64,000 nt of DNA from Ignavibacteriales bacterium (GTDB lineage Bacteria > Bacteroidota > Ignavibacteria > Tepidaquicellales > Tepidaquicellaceae): the NCBI GenBank assembly GCA_020635255.1, contig JACKAC010000001.1:186001-250000 (forward strand), given 5' to 3'. Position 1 is the first letter of the stretch; each line of letters begins with the position of its first letter. Below the pieces are notes generated by a model. It did not search any database and had not been told where the DNA came from. It saw only the letters and a program-made list of their open reading frames with translations. Both the position numbers and the translations under genes were made by a program. Shown here piece by piece: positions 24,922 to 34,380 of this stretch.

Positions 24922-26931
24922 ATGGATCTTAGAGAAGAGGTTATTAATTTTTTTAAAGAAGGCGGTATCCTTTCGCAGAAGTTTGAGAATTATGAATACC
25001 GAAAGTCTCAAGAGGATATGGCGCTTGCAATACTTGACTCACTTGAGAATAAGAACCATATCTTTGTTGAGGCGCCAACCGGCGTCGGCAAAAGTTTTGC
25101 TTACCTCGTTCCAGCGATCCTGTTTGCCAAAAAATACCAGCGTAAGGCGGTCATTTCAACCCATACAATAAATCTCCAGGAACAGCTCATATATAAAGAT
25201 ATTCCATTCCTCCATGAGGTTATGCCCGTGGAGTTTAAAGCCAGCCTTATGAAGGGAAAGGCTAACTACATCTGTCCCAAAAGACTGCGTCGGGCTAACG
25301 ACTCATCGAATACACTTTTTGAAAGTGATGAACAGATATTCCTCGACCGCCTCAATCTATGGGTAAATCAAACGAATGATGGTACCCGGTCAGATATTGC
25401 TTTTCCGATATTAGAGAATGTGTGGAGCGATGTCTGTGCCGAAAGGGGAGTTTGCAGTACAAAGACATGCGGTGTTAAAGACACAGAATGTTTTTTCCAA
25501 AAAGCGAAATTGGAGCTCGCCGATTCGGACGTCATAATCGTAAACCATCACCTGTTCTTTACACTGTTCGACGGCATACTTGATGAAAATTCGGAAGGCT
25601 ATCTATATAAGAATGATTTTCTGATCTTCGATGAAGCGCACACACTTGAAGCTATTGCTGCGGATCACCTTTATCCGAGGCTTACCCGTGAGATGCTGAG
25701 ATACAATTTGCTAAAACTATACAACGAAAAGAAACGCAAGGGATTCTTGCTCGCCTTTCCTTCCCTGCACATTTTTCCCATAATTCACAATCTTCTCGAG
25801 CTAAACCAGGACTTCTTCTCCGGCTTAAAAGAAAAGCTCTTTCACATGTCCGGAGGCAGGATGGAGCGCCTCGCTGAGCGTGTTTACGAGCCTCACGTCA
25901 CGGAAAACATCCTCGACGGAGAACTTACACATCTGCTTGACTCCCTGCGAAAACTCCGCCAGAATTGCAGGGACGAATGGATGGAAAATGAACTCAACGA
26001 GTATATACTTAGGTTCAGCCAGTTCCGCTACCTTATAGCCGATTTCATCGAGATGCGCAAAAACGAGGAACGGAAGGACGAATTCGTCTACTGGGTGGAG
26101 ATCGCGTCCCAGCGACCCGACGCGAATATTTCCATCTGCTCCTCCCCGATAGACCTGTCCGACTTTTTTCGCGAGAATATCTTCCGCGCGGACCATACCG
26201 CTGTCTTTACGAGCGCCACGCTCACCATAGACAATAGGTTCATCTATTTCAAAAAGCGCTTCGGCGGAGAGATCGCCCGCGAACTAAAGCTCCCGTCGCA
26301 GTTCGATTTCGCGTCCCAGGTCAAAATGTACATCCCGCGAAATATCCCCGCCCCGTCCAAAGAAAACAATGAACTCTACCAGCAGGCGCTCACAGACAAT
26401 ATCGAGCACTATATAAATCTCACTGGCGGTAAAGCCCTCGTACTTTTTACTAACTCCTACCTCATGCGCAAAACCGCCGATACCATTCGCGAGAGGCTGA
26501 ATGGTGATGGAATGGATATACTAATACAGGGTGAAGGAATGTCGCGCCGGCATCTGCTCGACGAATTCAAGAATAACATCGATTCCGTTCTATTCGGGCT
26601 GGACAGCTTCTGGCTTGGTGTGGACGTGCCGGGGGAAGCCCTAAGCAATCTCATCATCACTAAGCTCCCATTCCAGGTTCCTGATCATCCTGTTATTAAA
26701 GCAAAAATGGAGTTCATTGATTCTCGGGGTGGTAATAGCTTCATGGAATACTCATTGCCCGAGGCTATACTAAAATTCCGGCAGGGGATTGGCAGGCTTA
26801 TTAGAAGCAAAGAGGACAGGGGGATCGTCGTGATACTTGACTCCCGCATACTATCTAAATTTTACGGTAAATACTTTTTGAATTCGATCGATGAATGCGA
26901 AATTATCTATCCGGATCAGTTTTCCCAGTAG
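24922..26931 (+). CDS. DinG/XPD-family ATP-dependent DNA helicase with FeS cysteines
   Basis: Superfamily 2 5'-3' helicase (669 aa). Motif I is EAPTGVGKSFAYL (about residue 48), motif II is FDEAH (about 234), and GxxSFWxGVDVPG and RQGIGRLIR mark motifs V and VI. Between motifs I and II, YIC followed by VCAERGVCSTKTCGVKDTEC supplies the cysteines for a 4Fe-4S cluster as in DinG/XPD. The role is likely unwinding of damaged or structured DNA. The ATG at 24922 gives the expected N-terminus. From about 25700 to 26460 codons prefer C or G at third positions more than neighbouring genes. Its end overlaps the convergent downstream gene by 16 bp. Confidence 0.92.
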   Translation: MDLREEVINFFKEGGILSQKFENYEYRKSQEDMALAILDSLENKNHIFVEAPTGVGKSFAYLVPAILFAKKYQRKAVISTHTINLQEQLIYKDIPFLHEVMPVEFKASLMKGKANYICPKRLRRANDSSNTLFESDEQIFLDRLNLWVNQTNDGTRSDIAFPILENVWSDVCAERGVCSTKTCGVKDTECFFQKAKLELADSDVIIVNHHLFFTLFDGILDENSEGYLYKNDFLIFDEAHTLEAIAADHLYPRLTREMLRYNLLKLYNEKKRKGFLLAFPSLHIFPIIHNLLELNQDFFSGLKEKLFHMSGGRMERLAERVYEPHVTENILDGELTHLLDSLRKLRQNCRDEWMENELNEYILRFSQFRYLIADFIEMRKNEERKDEFVYWVEIASQRPDANISICSSPIDLSDFFRENIFRADHTAVFTSATLTIDNRFIYFKKRFGGEIARELKLPSQFDFASQVKMYIPRNIPAPSKENNELYQQALTDNIEHYINLTGGKALVLFTNSYLMRKTADTIRERLNGDGMDILIQGEGMSRRHLLDEFKNNIDSVLFGLDSFWLGVDVPGEALSNLIITKLPFQVPDHPVIKAKMEFIDSRGGNSFMEYSLPEAILKFRQGIGRLIRSKEDRGIVVILDSRILSKFYGKYFLNSIDECEIIYPDQFSQ

Positions 26932-27701
26932 TTCTTTATTACAATGTCACCGTTCTCGGAGAGACTGCTCAGTCCTTCTAAAAGGTAGGGCTTGTGTGCG
27001 AAACCGCATAGTACTACTATCCTGCTTCCTGAAAAATCCTTAACATAGTTTTTTATATTCTCGATCATAGCGTCATTTCTCATCAGCCAGAAGTCATTTA
27101 CTTCTTTCCAGTAGTTTCCGTATGAGGAGAGTGCGGGTGTCATTTCTATTATCTTGCTTACTGCTTCAAAATCGTAGTAATTTATCTTTTCGATTATTTC
27201 CCTGTTCTCGTCTCTGTTGATGTTAAACGGAGTGCTCAGCGTCATTGATTGCGCGTCGCTCATGTTAGTGATTAGATCATCTGTTAGCTGGATCGCATCT
27301 GGCGTTAGTTTCCCTTCGTCATATAGGTCCGAAAGATCATCAAAAAATGCCCGCTCCGTTCTTCGCCTGTTAGTGCTGAAAAGGAATTGATCCCGGTTTT
27401 CGAGATCGTATGGCCTGAGCAGGGGATTGCTATTCATCAGGTATTTCGTTACCGCTTTCGTCTCATTCGCAATGTCTTCATAGCCGGGTCTCAGCTTAAA
27501 ATCCTCCGTCAGATACGAGGCGTCCGATTCCAGTAAGATTACGTTTGGTGTGATTTTGGTAAATATGTTGTACAGTGAATCCGGGGTGAAATTATCTGTT
27601 TCGTAATGCACCGTTCCTATAATAATGACTTCCGTAGTATCCGCAAATAGCGGTTTACTTAGGAATATAAGCGTCACCCATAAAATAGCTGTCTTTATCA
27701 T
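26916..27701 (-). CDS. Exported TraB/GumN-like or DUF5694-type protein
   Basis: A 261-residue protein with signal peptide MIKTAILWVTLIFLSKPLFA. It starts IIIGTVHYETDNFTPDS, and near the C-terminus has GSRIVVLCGFAHKPYL. The GTxH ... G.aHk layout is like the TraB/PrgY/GumN group of putative metal-dependent hydrolases, and the size is closer to DUF5694. The start at 27701 has an AAGGAA ribosome site; a longer frame (to 27764) would put 21 residues in front of the signal peptide and is rejected. The 3' end overlaps dinG by 16 bp on the opposite strand. Function unproven. Confidence 0.7.
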   Translation of the reverse strand: MIKTAILWVTLIFLSKPLFADTTEVIIIGTVHYETDNFTPDSLYNIFTKITPNVILLESDASYLTEDFKLRPGYEDIANETKAVTKYLMNSNPLLRPYDLENRDQFLFSTNRRRTERAFFDDLSDLYDEGKLTPDAIQLTDDLITNMSDAQSMTLSTPFNINRDENREIIEKINYYDFEAVSKIIEMTPALSSYGNYWKEVNDFWLMRNDAMIENIKNYVKDFSGSRIVVLCGFAHKPYLLEGLSSLSENGDIVIKNYWEN

Positions 27702-27798
27702 CGTATTCCTTTTTTTAAATAGAACAGGAAGGCATTTATATAAGTTTTGCACTTTAAATGTCATTTTTTATCTAAATGTAAATGACTAACTTAAGTTT

Positions 27799-29229
27799 AT
27801 GGAAAATAAAGAGAATTTAAAGGAAAATATTAAAGAGCCGGTAAGCAAAAAGCCCGATACCAATTATAAAACGCTTTTTTCTGACGCAAGGTCATGTACT
27901 GTTAAAATACTCTGCCGCTGTGAAAGGACAGATTCCTATCTGGATAAGCTCATAGATGCCGAAATAAAGAAGAATGTGCTCAATGACTTCGATAAATCGC
28001 TTTTGAATGAGATGGCTCATGGTGTTATTCGCTGGAAAAGACGTCTCGACTGGTTCCTTAATGGATTTTACAGAGGCCAATACGAAAAGACCCTTCCTGA
28101 GGTCAAAAATGCCCTGAGAGTAGCGCTTTACCAGATACTATTCCTGAATAAGATCCCATATTCTGCCGCTGTAAATGAGGCGGTCGAATTCATAAAAAAA
28201 ATTCACGGTGATAAACATGCCGCGGTTGTAAACGGGCTGTTAAGAACCATAATCAGGACTCTGGACAGTCTCGTATGGCCGACCAGAGAGATAGATGAGG
28301 TGAATTACCTTGGAATTATACAGTCACATCCTAACTGGATGGTGAGGCGCTGGATAAACAGGTTTGGATTCGACGATGCCGAGAAGCTTTGTGAAGCCAA
28401 TAACAGGCGTCCGTTCCTGAGCCTGCGTGCGAATTCTCTGATGATAACGCCGGATGAACTCGCTGAGCATCTGAAATCCAGGAAGATTAACTACAGAGTA
28501 TCGGAGCATCTCGACGGTTACTTTAGCATAAAGATAATGTCAAAGATATATGCTGATGAATTCTTCAAAAAAGGCTACTTCTCTGTGCAGGATGTAAGCG
28601 CTGGTTTTATGGCGCGTCTTCTTAGCCCAGGGGAAAACGACTATATACTTGATGCGTGTGCCGCTCCCGGTGGGAAGACTTCGCAGATGGCTGAGCTCAT
28701 GAATAATAAGGGCAATATTCTTGCTGTGGATAAATATCTTTCCAGGGTGGAGACTATGAACGAAAATCTTAAAAGGCTGGGCATTGAGAATACTAAAACT
28801 CTGCATGATGACATAAATGATTCACAGAGTCCTGAGTTAAGCGAGGAGATGGTTGGGAAATTTGATAAGATACTCCTTGATGTTCCGTGTTCCGGGCTTG
28901 GTGTATTATCCAAAAAGCCTGATATAAAATGGAAGAGGGAACTCGAAGATATTAAAAAACTTCAGATCCTCCAGGCTGAGATACTGGAAAACACAGTAAA
29001 ATACTTAAAGCCGGGTGGAGTGCTCGTTTATAGCACCTGTACCACGGAGAATGAAGAAAATGCCGACATTGTAAATGCTTTTCTGGAAAATCATCCTGAA
29101 TTTAAGATCGATAATGCTAAAAATTATGTACCTGAGAATGTTGTTAATGAGCAGGGATTTATTGAGACCTTTCCGCACATCCACGGAATTGACGGAGCAT
29201 TTGGAGCAAGATTAATAAAAACTTCATAA
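27799..29229 (+). CDS. rsmB: 16S rRNA (cytosine-967-C5)-methyltransferase
   Basis: Cytoplasmic rRNA methyltransferase (476 aa) with a charged N-terminal extension (about 30 residues), a NusB-like RNA-binding domain (about 30-165, e.g. GVIRWKRRLDWFLNGF) and a Rossmann SAM domain. Motif I is DACAAPGGKTSQMAELM, motif IV DVPCSGLGVLSKKPD holds one conserved Cys, and motif VI has the catalytic Cys in YSTCTTENEEN. The combination NusB + NOL1/NOP2/Sun is diagnostic of RsmB. It is followed by a symmetric terminator shared with the convergent gene. Confidence 0.95.
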   Translation: MENKENLKENIKEPVSKKPDTNYKTLFSDARSCTVKILCRCERTDSYLDKLIDAEIKKNVLNDFDKSLLNEMAHGVIRWKRRLDWFLNGFYRGQYEKTLPEVKNALRVALYQILFLNKIPYSAAVNEAVEFIKKIHGDKHAAVVNGLLRTIIRTLDSLVWPTREIDEVNYLGIIQSHPNWMVRRWINRFGFDDAEKLCEANNRRPFLSLRANSLMITPDELAEHLKSRKINYRVSEHLDGYFSIKIMSKIYADEFFKKGYFSVQDVSAGFMARLLSPGENDYILDACAAPGGKTSQMAELMNNKGNILAVDKYLSRVETMNENLKRLGIENTKTLHDDINDSQSPELSEEMVGKFDKILLDVPCSGLGVLSKKPDIKWKRELEDIKKLQILQAEILENTVKYLKPGGVLVYSTCTTENEENADIVNAFLENHPEFKIDNAKNYVPENVVNEQGFIETFPHIHGIDGAFGARLIKTS

Positions 29230-29250
29230 GAAGAGTTTAAATAAGGCATA

Positions 29251-29278
29251 AAAAAACCGGGCATAAACCCGGTTTTTT
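29251..29278. terminator. Bidirectional terminator between rsmB and the 29301 gene
   Basis: AAAAAACCGGG/CCCGGTTTTTT around a CATAAA loop. The run of A on one side and T on the other makes it functional on both strands. Confidence 0.85.
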
Positions 29279-29300
29279 TATTAAGGTATATAATACTCTT

Positions 29301-30563
29301 TTATTTTTCATCGAAGTAGTCACCGATCTTAAACCTTGCGTTAACAAGTATCGTCAGTGCGCCGAAACCTCCGGTATTTGTCTTACCTAACCTGATAGAA
29401 GGTCCGAATGCAAAACCAGTAAATGCGAAACCTTCGCCTATACCGGATATCAATGTCTCAAACAATACCTGGAAATTTCTTTCACCTGCAACAAGGAAGT
29501 CCATTCTTAGGTCAAATATAGAACCTGCAAGCCTTAACTCTCTACCGCTGTAACCAACGTGTGTTTCACCTAAATATCTTGCAACGTAAACTTTTGCCCT
29601 TGTTGAACCAAAGGTCCTAAACGGATATCTGAATTCCCAGTTAAAATAACTTCCGTTTACAACTAGGTTTGGCATATAGGTAGTATCACCTGAAGCAAAA
29701 CTTTCTTCGTTTGGAACCTGGATCGGAGGATCGTATTTACCTGTATCGATCGTGCTGTAAAAACCAACTTCGAAGAAGTTACCGAATGGAATTACATATG
29801 ACGCCTCTATACCCAGATTTGGATAGAACATGTTATTGTAATTCGCAAAACTTACGGAATTAGATCCTGATTCTACAACTGAATCTCTGGATTCCCTGCT
29901 TCTTGTAAACTCTTTTATTCTTGTGTTAACACCTATCTTTGCTCCAAGTAAGTGGAAGTATCCGGAGACAACTTCACTTTCCAGCGGACCGGAATAAGGA
30001 GTACCTGTCGAGAATGAAAAACCAAATGATCCCTTTAGTGGAATTCCAAGAGGCTCACCTCCAAATATCTGTAAGTATGGATTTATATAGGAGGTTGTAT
30101 TCTTGATCTCCCTCAGCTTTTGCGGAGGTGCGATCAATTCTTTTACTTTGATCTTGGAAATTACATCTGTAAATACCGATGCATAGGTTAATTTTTTCTG
30201 ATTGAGGTTTTCTTTGTTTGTCCCTGTCCATGCAATAAGCGAGTTTTGTACATCTTCGGAAAGCTGTGACCACGCATATCGCTGAGCGTCAGGAGATGCC
30301 TCGTCACCTAATACTATGTATTGGTTTAGCGGCTCTGGATCCTGAATGTTTACTGTAATTACGTATGTTTCCAGTTTGGGATCGATCAAGAGGTCGTCCT
30401 GTAGCTTTACGAATACGCTATCATCCTGAGCTCTTGCAAAGACGCGGAAGTATTTCCATGTCCTCGGATCGTCATCTCTCTCTGACTGAGCATGCACTAC
30501 GGAAGTAAAAGTGACCAGGAGTGCAGCAAGTACAGCAAAGGTTGAAATAATTTTTTTAAACAT
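29301..30563 (-). CDS. Outer-membrane beta-barrel protein of the motor-like operon
   Basis: A 420-residue protein with a clear signal peptide (MFKKIISTFAVLAALLVTF ... VHAQ). The N-terminal 150 residues are soluble and mixed (DDPRTWKYFRVFARAQDDSV), then a long barrel-like part (about 165-415) has alternating strands, GFAFGPSIRLG and a C-terminal strand ending in RFKIGDYFDEK. It lies last in a three-gene minus-strand set behind a GldM-like and an ExbB-like protein. I do not recognise a named family; it is not obviously GldN/PorN. Inference: outer-membrane partner of the periplasmic protein encoded upstream. Confidence 0.7.
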   Translation of the reverse strand: MFKKIISTFAVLAALLVTFTSVVHAQSERDDDPRTWKYFRVFARAQDDSVFVKLQDDLLIDPKLETYVITVNIQDPEPLNQYIVLGDEASPDAQRYAWSQLSEDVQNSLIAWTGTNKENLNQKKLTYASVFTDVISKIKVKELIAPPQKLREIKNTTSYINPYLQIFGGEPLGIPLKGSFGFSFSTGTPYSGPLESEVVSGYFHLLGAKIGVNTRIKEFTRSRESRDSVVESGSNSVSFANYNNMFYPNLGIEASYVIPFGNFFEVGFYSTIDTGKYDPPIQVPNEESFASGDTTYMPNLVVNGSYFNWEFRYPFRTFGSTRAKVYVARYLGETHVGYSGRELRLAGSIFDLRMDFLVAGERNFQVLFETLISGIGEGFAFTGFAFGPSIRLGKTNTGGFGALTILVNARFKIGDYFDEK

Positions 30564-30633
30564 TTTTCTTTTTCAGTATGGTTAATGAATTTAATTCTTC
30601 TTTATATTACCGGAAAAAATTTAATATTTAATG

Positions 30634-31590
30634 TTACCAGGTTCCAAACTGGAATATACCTGATTGAGTTAAGCTGTGACCTGCTATCCTGTCCTTTACA
30701 GAGATCTGGAATCCAACTGTGTATGGTGAATCTTTACCGTCTGTGTAATTGTCAAACTGAGTTTCTGATCTTAAGAAATTCAGCGTAATGTCATAGGTCA
30801 TTTCGCCTGCTTGTTTTACCGTTACAGGACCTGAGAAATTGACGTCCAGTTGACCGGGGAAATCGTCGTTTATTTCTACGCGGTATCCTGTTGTACTTTG
30901 TATTCTTCTTACCGATACATCTTCACCAGCCGGTACGAGCCTTGTGAGCTTAATGCTCGGTTTCTGATTTTCTTTTGTACTTACCGTTTTACTTTGCTCA
31001 CCCTGCTTAAATGTTACACTGCTTTGACCACCCATTGTAAATGTCTGGCTTCCGCCGGGAGGGATCGATGCAAGCGTTTTTCCGTCGCTTCCTATTATTT
31101 CAAGTGCCAGGTTGCCTCTGTTCTGTACAGTGTTTTGAGTAAACTGCGTCAATTGCTGTACCTTCAGTGGCTGTACTTCTTTTATTTCAGTCTCAAGCTC
31201 GGGATTTTGCTCCTTTTGCTCTATCTGAGGAGTTGTCTGCGTTACATTAATATTCGGCGATGTAGTGCTGACTGTAAGTGTCGGATTGTTTTGCTTGAAT
31301 ACTAATAACTGTTGCTGCATTTCCTGAAGCCTTTGCTTCATTTCCTCAGGGTTGCTGAATTTTTTCGTTGTATCGAAATTGATCTCAGGTACTAATCCAA
31401 GTGCAAGAAGTGAATCGATAAAAGTTTTTAATGAGTCTGCATATTGTTTCTCGACCACGTTTTCCTTTTTGATAACCTCGGAAAGGTCGAGACTTGCTCC
31501 CTTTAGAGCGATAACGCAGACTACGAATATATAGAGTACCTGGTATATTACGAATTTTACGTCTTTACTACTGCCTCTTTCTGATGACAT
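30634..31590 (-). CDS. Single-span periplasmic protein, GldM/PorM-like topology
   Basis: A 318-residue protein with a short cytoplasmic N-terminus, one transmembrane helix (about 13-32, FVIYQVLYIFVVCVIALKGA) and a long periplasmic part. Right after the helix comes LDLSEVIKKENVVEKQYADSL, which resembles the MYLVLxALLALNxSKEVLDAF start of GldM by layout. The middle (about 80-150) is Gln/Glu/Thr-rich with possible coiled coil (EEMKQRLQEMQQQLLVFKQ). Two beta domains follow (about 150-205 and 210-318). The homology to GldM is suggested, not proven. It starts 27 bp after the upstream gene. Confidence 0.6.
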   Translation of the reverse strand: MSSERGSSKDVKFVIYQVLYIFVVCVIALKGASLDLSEVIKKENVVEKQYADSLKTFIDSLLALGLVPEINFDTTKKFSNPEEMKQRLQEMQQQLLVFKQNNPTLTVSTTSPNINVTQTTPQIEQKEQNPELETEIKEVQPLKVQQLTQFTQNTVQNRGNLALEIIGSDGKTLASIPPGGSQTFTMGGQSSVTFKQGEQSKTVSTKENQKPSIKLTRLVPAGEDVSVRRIQSTTGYRVEINDDFPGQLDVNFSGPVTVKQAGEMTYDITLNFLRSETQFDNYTDGKDSPYTVGFQISVKDRIAGHSLTQSGIFQFGTW

Positions 31591-31617
31591 GGCTATGTAA
31601 TTTAAATTTTATTTAAT

Positions 31618-32838
31618 CTACCTCTTGCCAGCCAGGTACACTAAGTTTTCTAAACTCTTTGTGGCTGACGAATCTTTCATGTTATTCATAGTCTCACTCA
31701 GGAAGTGAGCTGTTATCTGAAGTTCTTTCAATACCTTCTCATCCGGTAAGTTTATATTATTGATCTCCGATACTATTGTCTTTACGGAGCTCATGTTTGT
31801 TTGTAGTTTTTCCGAATACTCGGTCGATCTCTGAAGTATATCCGTTACCTTTCCAAGGCTGTCCCCGATCTTATCGAAGTCGCTCATTGTTTGCGGATTA
31901 AGGATATTTGTCTGGTTTAATTGAGATACCGTTGCATTCAGATTTGCAATGTTCTTTGCAAATTGATCGTTTACTTCTGATGTGCTCTTTACTACTGACC
32001 TTATTTCTTCGAGCTGTTCGCGGGTTATTTGAGGAATAGCGTGTGCTGTGCCTCCGTTACCCATTGCTGATGATTCACGTAGTTCCTTTAATTCTGCAAG
32101 TGTTGCAAGTCTTGTCGATTCCTCTTTCTCAAAATAATACTCTTCTTCTATCTTATTTATTTCTACTGCGATCTCCTGGAACTTCAATGCCTGCGAGCTG
32201 AATACTGAATCAAACAGCTTCGCCATAGCAAGTACCACGATTGACTTTACCTCGAAAGGTACTGAAAAGCCTAAGAATATCGTCGGTCCTTCTTTAATAG
32301 AAACGAGCAGGATAGCCGCACCAAGTAGAGGAAGCGCTGTACCGATAGCGTCTACTATACCGCTGTACCTGTCTATGATCCTCGAGATACTTCCCTCGGA
32401 AACACCTCGTAATGCGATCTCTTTCTTTAATGAATTGTTTGATAGGAATGCGCAGAATAAGAAAATTAGGTAGGCTACTAATGGTAACCACCAAAATTGT
32501 ATTGGTTCGACACCCTGGTTTAGTATCTCTGTTCCCGGGAAAAGCATTGATGCAAATTGGTTTGCCACTTTTCCTATAAACGGAACGTAAGCAATATCTA
32601 CAAAGAAGGACAGTATAAGAAGTATAAAAGAAGGAAGCGCTGCTTTGAATAATGTTGAAAAGCCTTCGTTTTCGATTTGCTTGATCTTTCTATCAATGAC
32701 AAAATTTCTGATTTCGGAAAGTTCAGTGTCTGCATCACGCAGGCGAGATATTTTTTCCTCAATGTTGCTGTATTCCGGCGTGTAAAAATCTTCTGCGGAT
32801 TTTTGTTCCGGATTGTTTGTGCTTAAGTTTTCCGACAT
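31618..32838 (-). CDS. ExbB/TolQ/MotA-like membrane protein with long cytoplasmic coiled coil
   Basis: A 406-residue protein. Four hydrophobic segments (about 62-88, 112-134, 163-184, 188-213) are followed by about 190 residues of cytoplasmic helical, coiled-coil sequence (REQLEEIRSVVKSTSEVND, and a run of SDFDKIGDSLGKVTDIL). The third helix, DAIGTALPLLGAAILL, recalls the A/S-T-A-P-L-L-G-L-L-G signature of ExbB/TolQ/MotA stators. The long C-terminal coiled coil is reminiscent of GldL. It is the first of three co-directional genes with a single-span periplasmic protein and a barrel protein, the arrangement expected for a proton-driven envelope motor. Family membership needs profile search. Confidence 0.55.
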   Translation of the reverse strand: MSENLSTNNPEQKSAEDFYTPEYSNIEEKISRLRDADTELSEIRNFVIDRKIKQIENEGFSTLFKAALPSFILLILSFFVDIAYVPFIGKVANQFASMLFPGTEILNQGVEPIQFWWLPLVAYLIFLFCAFLSNNSLKKEIALRGVSEGSISRIIDRYSGIVDAIGTALPLLGAAILLVSIKEGPTIFLGFSVPFEVKSIVVLAMAKLFDSVFSSQALKFQEIAVEINKIEEEYYFEKEESTRLATLAELKELRESSAMGNGGTAHAIPQITREQLEEIRSVVKSTSEVNDQFAKNIANLNATVSQLNQTNILNPQTMSDFDKIGDSLGKVTDILQRSTEYSEKLQTNMSSVKTIVSEINNINLPDEKVLKELQITAHFLSETMNNMKDSSATKSLENLVYLAGKR

Positions 32839-33284
32839 CCTGGTATAATGTTTAGGTTAATAAAAACTAAATATTTTTTAAAATTTTTTTGAAGTTATTA
32901 ATTTAATCCTCCAATCGCAAACTAAAGTTTGCCAATAAATAGAAGTCTGTCTTTTAAACCCGAATCACTTACTTTCGTATTTTCATAGCCTTTTATACCC
33001 CTTTGGCTAAAATCCTATATTAACTAATTCAAAGCTTAAAACCAAAACAGATTGGATTCTTTTTTTAGCTGATTTTATGGAACTTCCTGACACAAAATTA
33101 GCTTCATTGCTTAAAATCAAAGAACTTTGGAAAAAAGTAATCTTACTTAGATATAGCCCAAATATAAGTTGATTAGCTATGTTCCCAATCTAATAACTTC
33201 CATTTTAATTGTCAAGATTAAAATTTATTTTTTTCAAAAAAATTAGGGGTGTGGTTTTTAAGGCTGGAATTTCGGATTAACTTA
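32839..33284 (-). other. Gene-free AT-rich spacer upstream of the motor-like operon
   Basis: 446 bp with no credible open frame. It holds a perfect inverted repeat GCAAACT-AA-AGTTTGC at 32917-32932, and a good minus-strand promoter candidate at 33159-33188. No terminator-like hairpin for phoH was seen. Confidence 0.6.
33159..33188 (-). promoter_or_regulatory. Bacteroidota-type promoter candidate for the motor-like operon
   Basis: On the minus strand TTG-N19-TATATTTG (-7 element at 33159-33166, -33 at 33186-33188). The implied transcript would have a leader of about 310 bases before the ATG at 32838. Confidence 0.45.
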
Positions 33285-34256
33285 CTAGCGTGATTGGTAT
33301 TTTTCGTATGCTTCTATTATATCTTTCACCAAACGGTGTCTTACTACGTCGGACTTCTCAAATCTCACAAACGATATCCCTTCGATATCTTTCAAAACTT
33401 CCTGTATCTGAACTAATCCCGATATATCCTTTTTAGGAAGGTCTATCTGTGTGACATCCCCTGTTACGATGGCTTTTGAATTTGCTCCCAGTCTGGTCAG
33501 GAACATCTTCATCTGAGTGTCGGATGTGTTCTGCGCTTCGTCCAGTATTACGAAAGCATTATTAAGTGTCCTTCCGCGCATGTAGGCCAGCGGAATGACT
33601 TCTACTATGTTTCTCTCCAGGTAACTCTTCAGTTTCTCGAATGGAAGCATCTCATCCAGGGCATCATATAGAGGTCTCAGGTATGGATCGACCTTCTCCG
33701 AAAGATCTCCCGGCAGAAACCCCAGGCTCTCACCCGCTTCCACAGCTGGACGTGTGAGAACTATCTTCTTTACCGTCTTATTCTTTAGCTCCGCTACCGC
33801 AAAGGCAACCGCAAGGTATGTCTTTCCCGTACCGGCTGGACCTATTGCGAATACTATGTCGTTTTCCTTGACCTTCTGGGCGTACTCTATCTGTGTCTTC
33901 GTACGGGGCTTTATATAGTCATCCTTACGGAATAGGATTATGTTGCTTATCTCTTCGCTTTTAGGAAGGCTCTTGCCCGGTTTATCTCCGTCCTTTTGAT
34001 CTACGAGGTCCAGTACCAGCTTCACGTCATCCACCGAGATGGATCCCTGCCTCTTCTGAAGGAAGATAAGCTCGTTTATTACCTTCTCTATTGTTTCCAG
34101 CTCCTTCTCGTCGCCTTTTAAAATGACGTTATCGCCTCTCAATACGACCACTGAGTCAAAGTAATCTTTGAGAAGGTTTAGCTTTTCGTCGTTAAGTCCG
34201 GTGAAGTTTAATAGGTCGATACCTGTTAGAGGAATGGTCTTTTCTGATGTATCCAA
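33285..34256 (-). CDS. PhoH-like ATPase
   Basis: Cytoplasmic P-loop ATPase of the PhoH/YbeZ family (323 aa), linked to RNA metabolism and rRNA maturation together with YbeY. Walker A is GPAGTGKTYLAVAFA (about 136), Walker B is FVILDEAQN (about 234), and KIVLTRPAVEAGESLGFLPG is a PhoH signature. An N-terminal KH-like segment (about 30-75, VVLRGDNVILKGDEKELETI) is typical of the YbeZ type. The start must be TTG at 34256; no in-frame ATG precedes the ATPase domain. YbeY is not in the window. Confidence 0.93.
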   Translation of the reverse strand: MDTSEKTIPLTGIDLLNFTGLNDEKLNLLKDYFDSVVVLRGDNVILKGDEKELETIEKVINELIFLQKRQGSISVDDVKLVLDLVDQKDGDKPGKSLPKSEEISNIILFRKDDYIKPRTKTQIEYAQKVKENDIVFAIGPAGTGKTYLAVAFAVAELKNKTVKKIVLTRPAVEAGESLGFLPGDLSEKVDPYLRPLYDALDEMLPFEKLKSYLERNIVEVIPLAYMRGRTLNNAFVILDEAQNTSDTQMKMFLTRLGANSKAIVTGDVTQIDLPKKDISGLVQIQEVLKDIEGISFVRFEKSDVVRHRLVKDIIEAYEKYQSR

Positions 34257-34306
34257 ATATAAAGTAAAATGAGTTTATTAAATATAAGTATGTTTATCGA
34301 AAATAA

Positions 34307-34338
34307 AAAGCCCGCCGTAATGTGACCTGGCGGGCTTT
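34307..34338 (-). terminator. Terminator after LysM gene copy A
   Basis: AAAGCCCGCC/GGCGGGCTTT with a 12-base loop. On the minus strand it runs into TTTTATTTTC. Confidence 0.85.
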
Positions 34339-34380
34339 ACATCTATTGATAGAATATACTCAAAAGAAGATAAGACAAGA

